From: RGIG3528 sp045629005
GTDB lineage: Bacteria; Bacillota; Clostridia; Lachnospirales; Lachnospiraceae
Assembly (NCBI GenBank): GCA_045629005.1
Contig: JAZQQJ010000027.1
Span: 14,603-78,602 of the forward strand
Direction of reading: 5' to 3'
DNA: 64,000 bases
Part shown: positions 36,473 through 45,412 of the stretch, piece after piece
Layout: every line of letters starts with the position of its first letter
How positions within the stretch are numbered: the first letter of the stretch is position 1
The notes under the pieces: generated by a model
What the model was told of the DNA's origin: nothing
Databases searched by the model: none
What the model saw: the letters and a program-made list of their open reading frames with translations, nothing else
Made by a program: the position numbers and the translations under genes

Positions 36473-37123
36473 ATGGATTACATCGAAATGACCGTAAAAG
36501 AGGTCAAAACAAATTGCAGAACACTTAGCGAAGAAATCTATAAAAGCGGATTCAGACCGGAACTTGTTATTTTTATCGCGAGAGGTGCGTTCCAGATAGG
36601 AAAGATTGTATCGGAGAATTTCAAATGTCCTCTTGCCGAGGTTCGTTGCTCGAGAAACGGCGGAAAGTCCAAAGATTTCCTGGCACCCGTGCTTAAATGT
36701 ATTCCTGCCGGAATAAAAGCCAGGCTTCGCGAGAAAGAAATGAATAAAAACCTTAAAAGCACAGATGGTGCACGTTCTACGGAGTTTAACGTTTCCTCAT
36801 GGAGCAGATACGACAGCGCAAAGAAGATTCTTCTTGTAGATGATTCCATTGACAGCGGTTACAGTATGAGAGCGGCCTATGACTGCATTTCGGAATTCTT
36901 CCCGGAAGCAGAAATCAAAGTTGCTGTTTTCAATACGTTTGACGGTGCAGAGAAAATAATTAAGGCTGATTACAGTCTTTTCAAGAATAAACTTATTTCG
37001 GGACCGTGGTCAAACGATTCCACGGAACACAGACGTTTCTTAAGACGTTACGAGGACTGGAAAGCTCAGGAAAAGATATATGAAACAACTGACTCTGAGA
37101 GAGATACAACTGAAACAACTTGA
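36473..37123 (+). CDS. Phosphoribosyltransferase-like protein
   Basis: A 216-residue type I phosphoribosyltransferase fold with the PRPP loop ILLVDDSIDSGYSM (about 121-134) and an N-terminal FIARGAFQIGKIV. It has a charged insertion around residues 60-100. Similar proteins accompany polysaccharide genes in clostridia, though the true substrate is unknown. It overlaps licD by 44 nt, so the two are translationally coupled. Confidence 0.82.
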   Translation: MDYIEMTVKEVKTNCRTLSEEIYKSGFRPELVIFIARGAFQIGKIVSENFKCPLAEVRCSRNGGKSKDFLAPVLKCIPAGIKARLREKEMNKNLKSTDGARSTEFNVSSWSRYDSAKKILLVDDSIDSGYSMRAAYDCISEFFPEAEIKVAVFNTFDGAEKIIKADYSLFKNKLISGPWSNDSTEHRRFLRRYEDWKAQEKIYETTDSERDTTETT

Positions 37124-37919
37124 CCTTCTTAAAGAAACGGTCAGACTTTGCGATTTGTACGAGATTCCCTATTATCTTATTGGTGGAACGCTTATAGGGG
37201 CGGTTCGCCATAAAGGTTTCATTCCATGGGACGATGATATCGACGTTGCTATTCCAAGGCCCGCATATGAGCGATTCATTCGCATTGCATCGACCGAGCT
37301 TGATAAGAAATACATTGCAGAGCATTACTCCACTGAGGACGGCTACAGAGAATATCTTCTTCATATCACAGATCCTTCGGCTATAATCAGTGTAAGCAAG
37401 GTCAAGAACATTGAATCCGGCGTTTATATTGACATACTTCCCATTGACGGCATTCCGTCCGGTATTGTTAAGCGCGCTGTCTACAAGTTTAACATCCTAA
37501 GGTTCAGGGCACTTGCGGGACTTGTCAACATCGACGTTATAAGGGACAAGAAAAGGACTACCGTTGAAAAGGTTATCATAGGCTTCGGAAGAATTATCCG
37601 GATTGGAAAGCTTATGAATCTGAAAAAAATTCGTAAACGTACCGATAAGTACGTGAAAAAGTTTGCGTATGAGGATTGTACGGATGTAGGTACAATTTTC
37701 GGCAACTACGGATTCCACGAGATTGTTCCGAAGGATTTCTTCGGAAAAGGAGTAAAGGTTACGTTTGAAGGAATGTCGTTTAATGCTCCTTCAAGAACGC
37801 ATGAATATTTGCAGCATATGTATGGTGACTATATGACGCCTCCTCCGGAAAGTGAGCGCATGGGACATCATGTGGAGGACAAAATAACAACCAATATAGC
37901 AAAAGAGCACCGCGGATAA
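37080..37919 (+). CDS. LicD family phosphotransferase
   Basis: Nucleotidyltransferase-fold protein that in known cases adds phosphocholine or a similar phospho-group to wall or capsule glycans. The LicD core is complete: YYLIGGTLIGAVRHKGF and IPWDDDIDVAIPR with its metal-binding aspartates. A start at 37080 follows AGGAAAAG. 279 residues. With the three glycerophosphotransferase-type genes upstream it points to modification of a phosphate-containing surface polymer. Its last codons lie in the terminator stem. Confidence 0.9.
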   Translation: MKQLTLREIQLKQLDLLKETVRLCDLYEIPYYLIGGTLIGAVRHKGFIPWDDDIDVAIPRPAYERFIRIASTELDKKYIAEHYSTEDGYREYLLHITDPSAIISVSKVKNIESGVYIDILPIDGIPSGIVKRAVYKFNILRFRALAGLVNIDVIRDKKRTTVEKVIIGFGRIIRIGKLMNLKKIRKRTDKYVKKFAYEDCTDVGTIFGNYGFHEIVPKDFFGKGVKVTFEGMSFNAPSRTHEYLQHMYGDYMTPPPESERMGHHVEDKITTNIAKEHRG

Positions 37920-37934
37920 AGCGGTGCTCATTTT
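37905..37934. terminator. Bidirectional terminator shared by licD and the PBP gene
   Basis: Perfect 9-bp stem GAGCACCGC/GCGGTGCTC with a 7-nt loop, ATTTT on the plus side and TTTTGC on the minus side. The licD stop codon is in the loop and the PBP stop overlaps the 3' tract. Confidence 0.88.
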
Positions 37935-40749
37935 ACCACCAGGAAGCCGGTGTTGGTGTCGGTGCCGGTGTGTAGTCGGGAATCTTTGTGCCGTCAGGAT
38001 TGTATCCGGGAGGAACCGGTACAGGAGTCGGGGTAGGTGTTGGCGTAGGTATTACGCCGTACGGAATGCCGCATTCCCAACAATAATCCGAAGGCAGGAT
38101 GTACTTTGTATCGACAGTTTTGTAAATGATTTGCTTTTTTACTTCTTCGGGCTTCGGTGTTACCGAAGGAACATATCCGAAAGGAGTGGGAGTAGGCGAG
38201 AGCATTGTTTTATCAAGCTCTGTAGGTGTCCATAATTCAGGCTCGTCCTTTATTAGAAGAACTTCTTCCTTCGTGTTTGTACAGTATTTTGAAGCAAGAA
38301 GACCGGTATCGACGCATATTGTAACTTTTCTGTGGCAGTCGCAATATTCTGTAGGAGCAGTTCCTTTTGCAAAATACTCTTCACGTACGCAGGAGCCGCC
38401 TTCATAGCAGTCACAAACGCCGTCAATGGCAAGCTTTCCGGACTTTGTACATATCTTGGCGCTAACAATGTTGTCAGGTGCGGTGAAGCCTATATCTTCA
38501 AGCTGTTTAATTTCATGAACCTGCTCCATAATAAGTCGCCAAATGTTTGTGTGGACATTCGTAACGTCAACAGTATAGGAAATATCGAAACCTTCCCAAA
38601 TTCCGGCTGTATAGTAAGGTGAGTAGCCTTCAAACCAAAGGTCGTAGTTATCTGTTGTAGTACCCGATTTGCCTGCTACGGTCATCTTGTAATCAACAGG
38701 ATTGGCTCTTGATGCGGAACCGACGCCGGGAAGCACGGTATCCTGCATTGCCGCTGTTAAGAGGTAAGCGGTGGAGGTTTTGATAACCTGTTTCTTTTCT
38801 GCAGTGTGGCGGATGATTACGTTACCGTCGTGATCACGTACTTCTGTGTAGTAATAAGGAGTGTTATAAACTCCATGGTTCGCAATTGCAGCGTAAGCTG
38901 CCGTAAGCTCGAGGTTTGTAACACCATTTGTAAGTCCACCGAGTGCAAGGGGAAGACCTATATCGGTATAAACCTTTCCGTCTTCGTCCGTCATATAGTC
39001 AACGAGTGTTGTGAAACCTAACTTCTGAAGATATTGGAAGGCAACCTGAGGAGATACTTTTTCAAGCGTTCTTACCGCAAGGATGTTCATTGAATAGGAG
39101 ATACCAAGCCTTGCAGATGAAAGGCCCTGATAGCCTTTAGTGTACCAGTTGTTAACTTCCTTTGTTGTTCCGGAATAGTAGTAAGGACTGTCGTCAATTG
39201 CTGTGGCCAGAGAGACAACTCCGGTATCGATTGCAGGAAGATATGCCGCAAGAACTTTGTATGTGGAACCTACCTGACGAAGGGAGTCGGTTGCTCTGGA
39301 GAACGTTCTGTTTCCTGTTTTTGCACCACGTCCGCCTACGAGAGCGACAACTTTTCCTGTGCTTTGCTCCATCATGACAAAGGAAACCTGAGGCTGGAGA
39401 GTGTGAATATATTTCTCACCAAGTACTGTGTCACCTTCCTGAACCATTGCATCGTAGAATTCGTCAATACATTCCTCAATGTAACTTAGGTCTGCGGTCA
39501 TGAGGTCGAAAACACCGCCGTAAATACGCGACATTGCGCGGTCGGTATCATCGAAATAGTTAAAGAACTTTAGAAAATCCGCAAGCTGATAATGTACTGT
39601 TGTACCATCGGCTTTCTTTACAGAAAGAGCATAGGTTATGTCATAGAATGTGCCGTCGCCAAGCTCCGGATAATTCTCGGCATTATTTATTACTGAGTCA
39701 CAGATTTCCTGAATCTCTCTGTCCTGAGTGGTCATTACGGAAAGACCACCCGTGTAAATCAGGTCGGAAGCCTCGTCTTTTGTATAACCGAGATTCATAA
39801 GGTCTTCCATAAGCCGGGAGATGACTTCATCGGTAAAGTAGCTGTAATATTCTTTGTTTTTGGTGGCTTCTATGTAGTCATAGATGCGAACGTAAACATC
39901 ATCGGAGTCAAGAAGAGCTTCATCGTACTGCGCTCTTGTAATAAATTCGCCTTCGAGCATTTCCCTGAGAACTTCTGCACGACGTTCTTTATTGTCTTCC
40001 GGGTAGTTGTAAGGATTCATTCTTGTGGGCGACTGCGGAAGAGAAGCAAGCACGCCGGCTTCGGAAAGGGTAAGATCTGATACGTCCTTACCGAAATATG
40101 TCTGAGCCGCCATCTGAATGCCGTAAGCACCCTGACCAAAGTTAATGGTGTTGAGGTAGTACTCGAGAATCTGCTCTTTGCTGAGAGTATCTTCAAGCTT
40201 AATGGCCAGATATTGCTCCTGAATCTTTCTTACAAACTTGGAAATGTCACTCTTTTCGTTACCGCCTGAAAAGACCTGGTTTTTAAGAAGCTGCTGTGTA
40301 AGTGTGGAACCGCCGGAACCGAGCTCACGGTTTTGAATGACTTCACTGACGGCACGGAAGATGGAACGTACGTCAATACCGTTATGTGTCCAGAAACGTT
40401 CGTCCTCGATTGCAACGAAACTGTTGTAAACATAATCGGGTATTTTGTCGAAGGTAACATATTCACGGTTACCGCCCGCACCTACAAGTGTCTGTGAGAC
40501 AGTACCGTCGGAATAATAGAAACGTGTTATGTAGCCTTCAGGTACAACGTTAATGTTTTCAATGCTTGGTGCAGAAGCAATGAGACCGTTTAATGCACCG
40601 AAGCCTGCAAAACCGCACACTGTAACAAATGCAATGAGAATTATAATCCCGAGGCGGAAGGCAGAAATACCGAACTTTGTGTTGAAACGTGAAGTTTTAT
40701 TCTTCAGACGATGTATTTTTCTGTTTATTTCATTTTTACCGTAGTCCAT
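37933..40749 (-). CDS. Class A penicillin-binding protein (PBP1A-like)
   Basis: Bifunctional peptidoglycan polymerase and crosslinker. A short cytoplasmic tail and one membrane helix (about 31-55) precede the transglycosylase domain, with catalytic Glu115 in EDERFW and GGSTLTQQLLKN. The transpeptidase domain has Ser495-Thr-Tyr-Lys, SYSMN and KSGTT. A cysteine-rich segment (about 810-860) and a Pro/Thr-rich tail with TPTPTPTPVPVPPG close it. 938 residues, longer than E. coli PBP1a because of the tail. It ends in the shared terminator with licD. Confidence 0.94.
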   Translation of the reverse strand: MDYGKNEINRKIHRLKNKTSRFNTKFGISAFRLGIIILIAFVTVCGFAGFGALNGLIASAPSIENINVVPEGYITRFYYSDGTVSQTLVGAGGNREYVTFDKIPDYVYNSFVAIEDERFWTHNGIDVRSIFRAVSEVIQNRELGSGGSTLTQQLLKNQVFSGGNEKSDISKFVRKIQEQYLAIKLEDTLSKEQILEYYLNTINFGQGAYGIQMAAQTYFGKDVSDLTLSEAGVLASLPQSPTRMNPYNYPEDNKERRAEVLREMLEGEFITRAQYDEALLDSDDVYVRIYDYIEATKNKEYYSYFTDEVISRLMEDLMNLGYTKDEASDLIYTGGLSVMTTQDREIQEICDSVINNAENYPELGDGTFYDITYALSVKKADGTTVHYQLADFLKFFNYFDDTDRAMSRIYGGVFDLMTADLSYIEECIDEFYDAMVQEGDTVLGEKYIHTLQPQVSFVMMEQSTGKVVALVGGRGAKTGNRTFSRATDSLRQVGSTYKVLAAYLPAIDTGVVSLATAIDDSPYYYSGTTKEVNNWYTKGYQGLSSARLGISYSMNILAVRTLEKVSPQVAFQYLQKLGFTTLVDYMTDEDGKVYTDIGLPLALGGLTNGVTNLELTAAYAAIANHGVYNTPYYYTEVRDHDGNVIIRHTAEKKQVIKTSTAYLLTAAMQDTVLPGVGSASRANPVDYKMTVAGKSGTTTDNYDLWFEGYSPYYTAGIWEGFDISYTVDVTNVHTNIWRLIMEQVHEIKQLEDIGFTAPDNIVSAKICTKSGKLAIDGVCDCYEGGSCVREEYFAKGTAPTEYCDCHRKVTICVDTGLLASKYCTNTKEEVLLIKDEPELWTPTELDKTMLSPTPTPFGYVPSVTPKPEEVKKQIIYKTVDTKYILPSDYCWECGIPYGVIPTPTPTPTPVPVPPGYNPDGTKIPDYTPAPTPTPASWW

Positions 40750-40895
40750 AAGAAGTTCCTCTATAAACTGTCAAAACCTTGCAAATGCCGTATGTACGGC
40801 GTGTCTGATTTGAAGCGTTATGACGTGATTATCATATATAAATACAACTAACCTTAATATTCTAACATAATAATATATCATAAGCAATTTTTTTG

Positions 40896-40924
40896 ATGAC
40901 ATTTCGGATAATCTATAGTATAAT
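40896..40924 (+). promoter_or_regulatory. potABCD promoter
   Basis: ATGACA (40896-40901), 17 nt, TATAAT (40919-40924). Confidence 0.65.
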
Positions 40925-40968
40925 TCGTTCTCGATTAAATTTGAGCAGCAAAGGATTGGAGAGCATAA

Positions 40969-42534
40969 ATGAAAAAACTTATCCAGTTTAAAAACATTGT
41001 TAAGAACTTTGACGGACAGCTCGTACTCAAGGGCATCAACCTTGATATTTACGAGAATGAGTTTGTCACGCTTCTTGGTCCTTCGGGATGCGGAAAAACA
41101 ACGCTTTTAAGAATCCTTGGCGGTTTCCTTGAACCGGACGAGGGCTGTGTTTTAATGGATGGCGAAGATATTACAAAACTTCCCCCTTACAAACGTGACC
41201 TGAATACCGTTTTCCAGAAATACGCTCTTTTTCCGCATATGAACGTTTTTGACAACGTTGCATTCGGATTGAATATAAAAAAGGAACCTAAAGACCTTAT
41301 AGAGCAGAAGGTTATGCGTATGCTTCGTCTCGTAGGTCTTGAGGATTATTCCAAGAGAGGAATCACCGAGATGTCCGGCGGTCAGCAGCAACGTGTTGCC
41401 ATAGCACGAGCTCTTGTTAACGAGCCGCAGGTTCTTCTTCTCGATGAGCCTTTAAGTGCCCTTGATGCAAAGCTTCGTAAGGAGATGCAGAAGGAACTTA
41501 AGAAAATTCAGCAAGAAGTCGGCATTACCTTCATTTTCGTTACACACGATCAGGAAGAAGCTCTTACAATGTCCGACAAGATTGTTGTAATGAAAGAGGG
41601 CGAAATCCAGCAGATCGGTACACCTACAGATATTTACAATGAGCCTGTAAACCGCTACGTTGCAAACTTCATCGGTGAAAGTAATATCATCGACGGTGTT
41701 ATGCTTGATGATTTCAAGGTTCAGTTTGAGGATAAGGTTTTCGAATGTGTTGATGCCGGCTTCAATAAGAACGAGCCTGTTGAAGTTGTTATCCGTCCTG
41801 AGGACCTTGATATTGTTGCTCCCCGTTCCGGAAAACTTAAAGGCATCGTAAAGTCGGTTCTCTTTAAGGGCGTTCACTACGAAACAATCGTAGAAACATC
41901 ACAGGGTACAAGCATTACCGTTAAAATGACCGTTTCAGAGGATAAGCCTGTAGTAAATGAAGAAGCGAATGAAATGATGTCCGCAAATGATTTCTATCTC
42001 GATATCCTCGATATAGACGAATTAAATGATGCCTTCATTATTGACCGTGCCGATGCACAGGCATGGAATCCCGAAACAGAAGAGCGTATCTCCATTTACG
42101 AAGTACGTTATGAAATCAACAAAGAACAGGGAACTTATCCCGTTACATTCTGTACATCAGCAGGCACATCGGTAACCGTTAATGCAATCGTTGCCGAGGT
42201 TAACAAGGTTGTTGATGAGGAGTATGAAGAGGAGATTTACGCCGTTAACTTCTTTAAGAAGGCAGACGAAATCCAGGAAAGTATTCTTCTTGATACAGAC
42301 CTCAAAGTATGGGCCAATGCTTATGCGTACGATCTTGAGGATCATACACCTGTTGAGATTACAGAAGTATTGTATAACTTTGATCCTGCGACAATTACAC
42401 CCGGAATTTATGATGTAACATTCAAAACAAAGGGTTATGAGTACAAGATTGATACTACGGATAAATCCGAAGTTGGCGCTCAGGTCGGCTTGAAATTCGG
42501 TCCCGAAGACCTTCACATCATGAGGAAGTCATAA
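40969..42534 (+). CDS. potA: Spermidine/putrescine ABC transporter ATPase with inserted repeats
   Basis: Energises polyamine import at the cytoplasmic face. ATPase domain (about 1-235) with Walker A GPSGCGKTT, signature MSGGQQQR and LLLDEPLSALD. A TOBE domain follows, but it is split. Its first half is at about 240-320 and its last strands (EVGAQVGLKFGPEDLHIM) at 500-520. Between them, about 325-497, lie two related modules of roughly 70-80 residues, each containing a YEV-like and a YPVTF/YDVTF-like strand. PotA proteins are usually about 350-380 residues, this one is 521. The stop overlaps potB by one base. Confidence 0.93.
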   Translation: MKKLIQFKNIVKNFDGQLVLKGINLDIYENEFVTLLGPSGCGKTTLLRILGGFLEPDEGCVLMDGEDITKLPPYKRDLNTVFQKYALFPHMNVFDNVAFGLNIKKEPKDLIEQKVMRMLRLVGLEDYSKRGITEMSGGQQQRVAIARALVNEPQVLLLDEPLSALDAKLRKEMQKELKKIQQEVGITFIFVTHDQEEALTMSDKIVVMKEGEIQQIGTPTDIYNEPVNRYVANFIGESNIIDGVMLDDFKVQFEDKVFECVDAGFNKNEPVEVVIRPEDLDIVAPRSGKLKGIVKSVLFKGVHYETIVETSQGTSITVKMTVSEDKPVVNEEANEMMSANDFYLDILDIDELNDAFIIDRADAQAWNPETEERISIYEVRYEINKEQGTYPVTFCTSAGTSVTVNAIVAEVNKVVDEEYEEEIYAVNFFKKADEIQESILLDTDLKVWANAYAYDLEDHTPVEITEVLYNFDPATITPGIYDVTFKTKGYEYKIDTTDKSEVGAQVGLKFGPEDLHIMRKS

Positions 42535-43373
42535 TGAAACAGTTCAGAAAGATGACATATCCCTATGTGGCATGGATTACGGTACTCGTTGTGGCTCCGA
42601 TGCTTCTTATCCTTCTTTATGCATTTACTAAGGAAGGGAACTCGGTTACCGATTTCCTGTTCACATTTAATAACTTTAAACGTTTCTTCGTTGACAGCGT
42701 TTTTGGAGAAGTGCTTTTAAGAAGCCTTCGTGTTGCGCTTGTCACCACTATAGTTTGTATATTGCTCGGCTATCCTGCAGGTTATTTCATTGCAAAATGC
42801 TCAGAGGGAGTAAAAATGGTATGGGTACTGCTCATTACGTTCCCCACATGGATTAACATGCTTGTCAGAACATATGCATGGATGGGCATACTTCAGGATG
42901 ACGGAATTATCAATAAGTTCTTTGAACTTATCGGCATAGGAAAGGTTACTATTCTTCATACAGAGTTTGCAGTCATTCTCGGTATGGTTTACAATTTCCT
43001 TCCGTTCATGGTTTTGCAGATTTACACTGCACTTACAAAGATGGACGGAAGCCTTCTTGAGGCAGCCGCTGACCTTGGCGCAGACAGGGTAAAGGCTTTT
43101 TTGAAGGTTACGCTTCCTTTGTCCATTCCGGGAGTGATAAGCGGTATTACGCTTGTATTCCTCCCTGCTGTTTCAAGCTTCTTTATTCCCAAGCTTCTTG
43201 GCGGTGGACAGTATGTTATGGTCGGAAATCTCATTGAGTCACAGTTCCTTACAAGCGGAGACTGGAACTTCGGAAGTGCGATTTCTCTTATCATGGTAAT
43301 TATAATTATGATTTCAATGTTCATTACAAGAAAGGTCGACAAGACCGAAGTAATGGAAAAGAGGGCAGACTGA
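42534..43373 (+). CDS. potB: Spermidine/putrescine ABC transporter permease PotB
   Basis: Inner-membrane permease with about six helices. The ABC permease EAA loop is EAAADLGADRVKAFLKVTLP. 279 residues, normal. Overlaps potA and abuts potC with no gap. Confidence 0.93.
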   Translation: MKQFRKMTYPYVAWITVLVVAPMLLILLYAFTKEGNSVTDFLFTFNNFKRFFVDSVFGEVLLRSLRVALVTTIVCILLGYPAGYFIAKCSEGVKMVWVLLITFPTWINMLVRTYAWMGILQDDGIINKFFELIGIGKVTILHTEFAVILGMVYNFLPFMVLQIYTALTKMDGSLLEAAADLGADRVKAFLKVTLPLSIPGVISGITLVFLPAVSSFFIPKLLGGGQYVMVGNLIESQFLTSGDWNFGSAISLIMVIIIMISMFITRKVDKTEVMEKRAD

Positions 43374-44174
43374 TTGAAAAGGAAAAACCACGTCGGAACA
43401 ACCATATACATGGTGGTGCTGTTGCTTTTCTTTTATGCACCTATTATATACACCATAGTCTTTTCGTTTAACTCCGGACGTTCACTCACACGTTTTGAAG
43501 GCTTTTCACTTCAATGGTATGAGAAAATGTTCGGTGATTCGAATATGATGCAGGCTGTGCTTTATACAATCCTTATAGCTGTACTTGCAACGGCTATTTC
43601 AACTGTAGTTGGCACCTTCACCGCCATTGGTCTTTCGAAATCAAACAAAATACTTAAAAATGTTGTAGAGCAGATTAACGATCTTCCGCTTATGAATCCG
43701 GATATTGTTACGGCTATAAGCCTATTAATGCTTTTCTCTGCGGTTCATGTTAAAAAGGGGTTTGGAACAATGCTTATTGCGCATGTAATGTTCTGTATTC
43801 CCTACGTTATGCTTAGTGTTACTCCGAAGCTCAAGAGTCTCGATCCCAACCTTTGTGATGCGGCAATGGACCTTGGTGCAACGCCGTTTAAGGCACTCCT
43901 AAAGGTAATCGTTCCTCAGATAATGCCCGGTATTGTTTCAGGCGCACTCATTGCATTTACGATGTCCTTTGATGATTTCGTTATTTCGTACTTCGTTACG
44001 GGTAATGGAGTATCAAACATTTCAATACTTGTTTACTCAATGTCAAAACGTGTAAATCCTTCGATTAATGCGCTTTCAACATTGATAATAGTTATCATTT
44101 CCATATTCCTGCTGCTTGTAAATGTTGTTCCTTCTGCTTTGAATAAAAAGAAAGGAAAAAAGGCGGCTGACTGA
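43374..44174 (+). CDS. potC: Spermidine/putrescine ABC transporter permease PotC
   Basis: Second permease, with about six helices and the EAA-type loop DAAMDLGATPFKALLKVIVP. The start is TTG 43374, directly after the potB TGA, with GAGGG upstream. No in-frame ATG fits the N-terminus KRKNHVGTTIYM. 266 residues. Confidence 0.92.
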   Translation: MKRKNHVGTTIYMVVLLLFFYAPIIYTIVFSFNSGRSLTRFEGFSLQWYEKMFGDSNMMQAVLYTILIAVLATAISTVVGTFTAIGLSKSNKILKNVVEQINDLPLMNPDIVTAISLLMLFSAVHVKKGFGTMLIAHVMFCIPYVMLSVTPKLKSLDPNLCDAAMDLGATPFKALLKVIVPQIMPGIVSGALIAFTMSFDDFVISYFVTGNGVSNISILVYSMSKRVNPSINALSTLIIVIISIFLLLVNVVPSALNKKKGKKAAD

Positions 44175-44190
44175 TTTACTTTGGTAGTGT

Positions 44191-44218
44191 TTGGGTTTTA
44201 CACTAAAAATATTATATT
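44191..44218 (+). promoter_or_regulatory. Possible internal promoter for potD
   Basis: TTGGGT (44191-44196), 16 nt, TATATT (44213-44218) in the 68-nt potC-potD gap. Would allow more binding protein than permease. Confidence 0.35.
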
Positions 44219-44242
44219 CTGTAAAGGAGACTAAAAGAAAAA

Positions 44243-45301
44243 ATGAAAAAACGTTTCACTGTAATGCTTCTTGTTATCGGTATGGTTTGCACAATGCTCG
44301 CTGGCTGCAGTAAGAAGCCGACTATGAAACTTTTTCTCCCGGGTGAATATCTCGGTGAGGGAGTAATTGAGGGATTCGAGAAAGAATATGGCTGCAAAGT
44401 CATAGTTGAAACCTTTGACTCGAACGAAATGATGTACACAAAGATTTCCGCAGGTGATGCATATGACGTGCTCATTCCTTCGGACTATATGATTGAGAGA
44501 CTTCTCAAAGAGGATTCCTTACAGCCCCTCAACAAGGCTGCTCTTACAAATCTCGGTAATCTTGCTGATGAGGTAAAGAATCTTTCATTTGATTCAGATA
44601 ATACATACGCAGTTCCCTATTTCTGGGGAAATGTCGGCATTGTATATGTTAAGAGCAATGTTGATTTGGCAGATCTCGAAAATGACAATTATGGCATTTT
44701 CCAGAATGAAAAGTATAAGGGACGTATCTTCGTTTATGATTCCGAAAGAGATATGTTCATGGTTGCATTAAAGCAGCTTGGTTATTCATGTAACACAAAC
44801 AATGAGACTGAGATTCAGGAAGCTTATGACTGGCTTGTACAGGTAGGCAAAACAATGAAGCCTGTTTATGTTACGGATGAGGTTATCGACAATATGCTTC
44901 ATGAGGACCTTGATCTTGCAGTTATGTACAGTGGCGATGCAGCTTACATCACATCTGAGAACGAGAACCTTGGTTACTATGTTCCTACATGCGGAACAAA
45001 CATCTGGTATGACTGCATGGTTATTCCCAAGAACGCCGAAAATCCCGATCTTGCCAACAAGTTCATCAACTACATGCTTACATATGATGCAGCAATGGCA
45101 AATACACAGGGCGTAGGCTACACATCTCCGGTTAAGGCTGTCCTTGATGATGCCTATGGTGCAGGCGGTGATTACGAAGGAAATGAGGCTTATTATCCCA
45201 GAGCCGGCTATGAATTTGACGAACCTTTCCAGGATAACGAATACTTAAGAACAAGACTTTCTGAGCTTTGGATTAAGGTTAAGGCTAATTCCGCAAACTA
45301 A
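44243..45301 (+). CDS. potD: Polyamine-binding lipoprotein PotD
   Basis: Solute-binding protein of the Pot system, anchored outside the membrane. The lipoprotein signal ends at MLAGCSKK (Cys at about residue 22). The mature domain has the periplasmic-binding fold of PotD/PotF: DVLIPSDYMIERL, WGNVGIVYVK and the C-terminal half with IWYDCMVIPKNA. AAGGAG lies 13 nt before the ATG, a long spacing. 352 residues. Last gene of the operon. Confidence 0.94.
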   Translation: MKKRFTVMLLVIGMVCTMLAGCSKKPTMKLFLPGEYLGEGVIEGFEKEYGCKVIVETFDSNEMMYTKISAGDAYDVLIPSDYMIERLLKEDSLQPLNKAALTNLGNLADEVKNLSFDSDNTYAVPYFWGNVGIVYVKSNVDLADLENDNYGIFQNEKYKGRIFVYDSERDMFMVALKQLGYSCNTNNETEIQEAYDWLVQVGKTMKPVYVTDEVIDNMLHEDLDLAVMYSGDAAYITSENENLGYYVPTCGTNIWYDCMVIPKNAENPDLANKFINYMLTYDAAMANTQGVGYTSPVKAVLDDAYGAGGDYEGNEAYYPRAGYEFDEPFQDNEYLRTRLSELWIKVKANSAN

Positions 45302-45339
45302 TTATCAGTTCAAATATTTGCTGAAAAAACACAAAAATA

Positions 45340-45368
45340 AGTCCTCACTGTTTAGTGAGGACTTTTTA
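45340..45368. terminator. Terminator between potD and argH, usable from both sides
   Basis: 9-bp stem GTCCTCACT/AGTGAGGAC, 4-nt loop, TTTTT on the plus side and TTATTTTTG on the minus side. Confidence 0.88.
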
Positions 45369-45412
45369 TGGTCTGCTTTATGTGGGCAAATGCGGGAAAA
45401 GAGTGATTTGGA

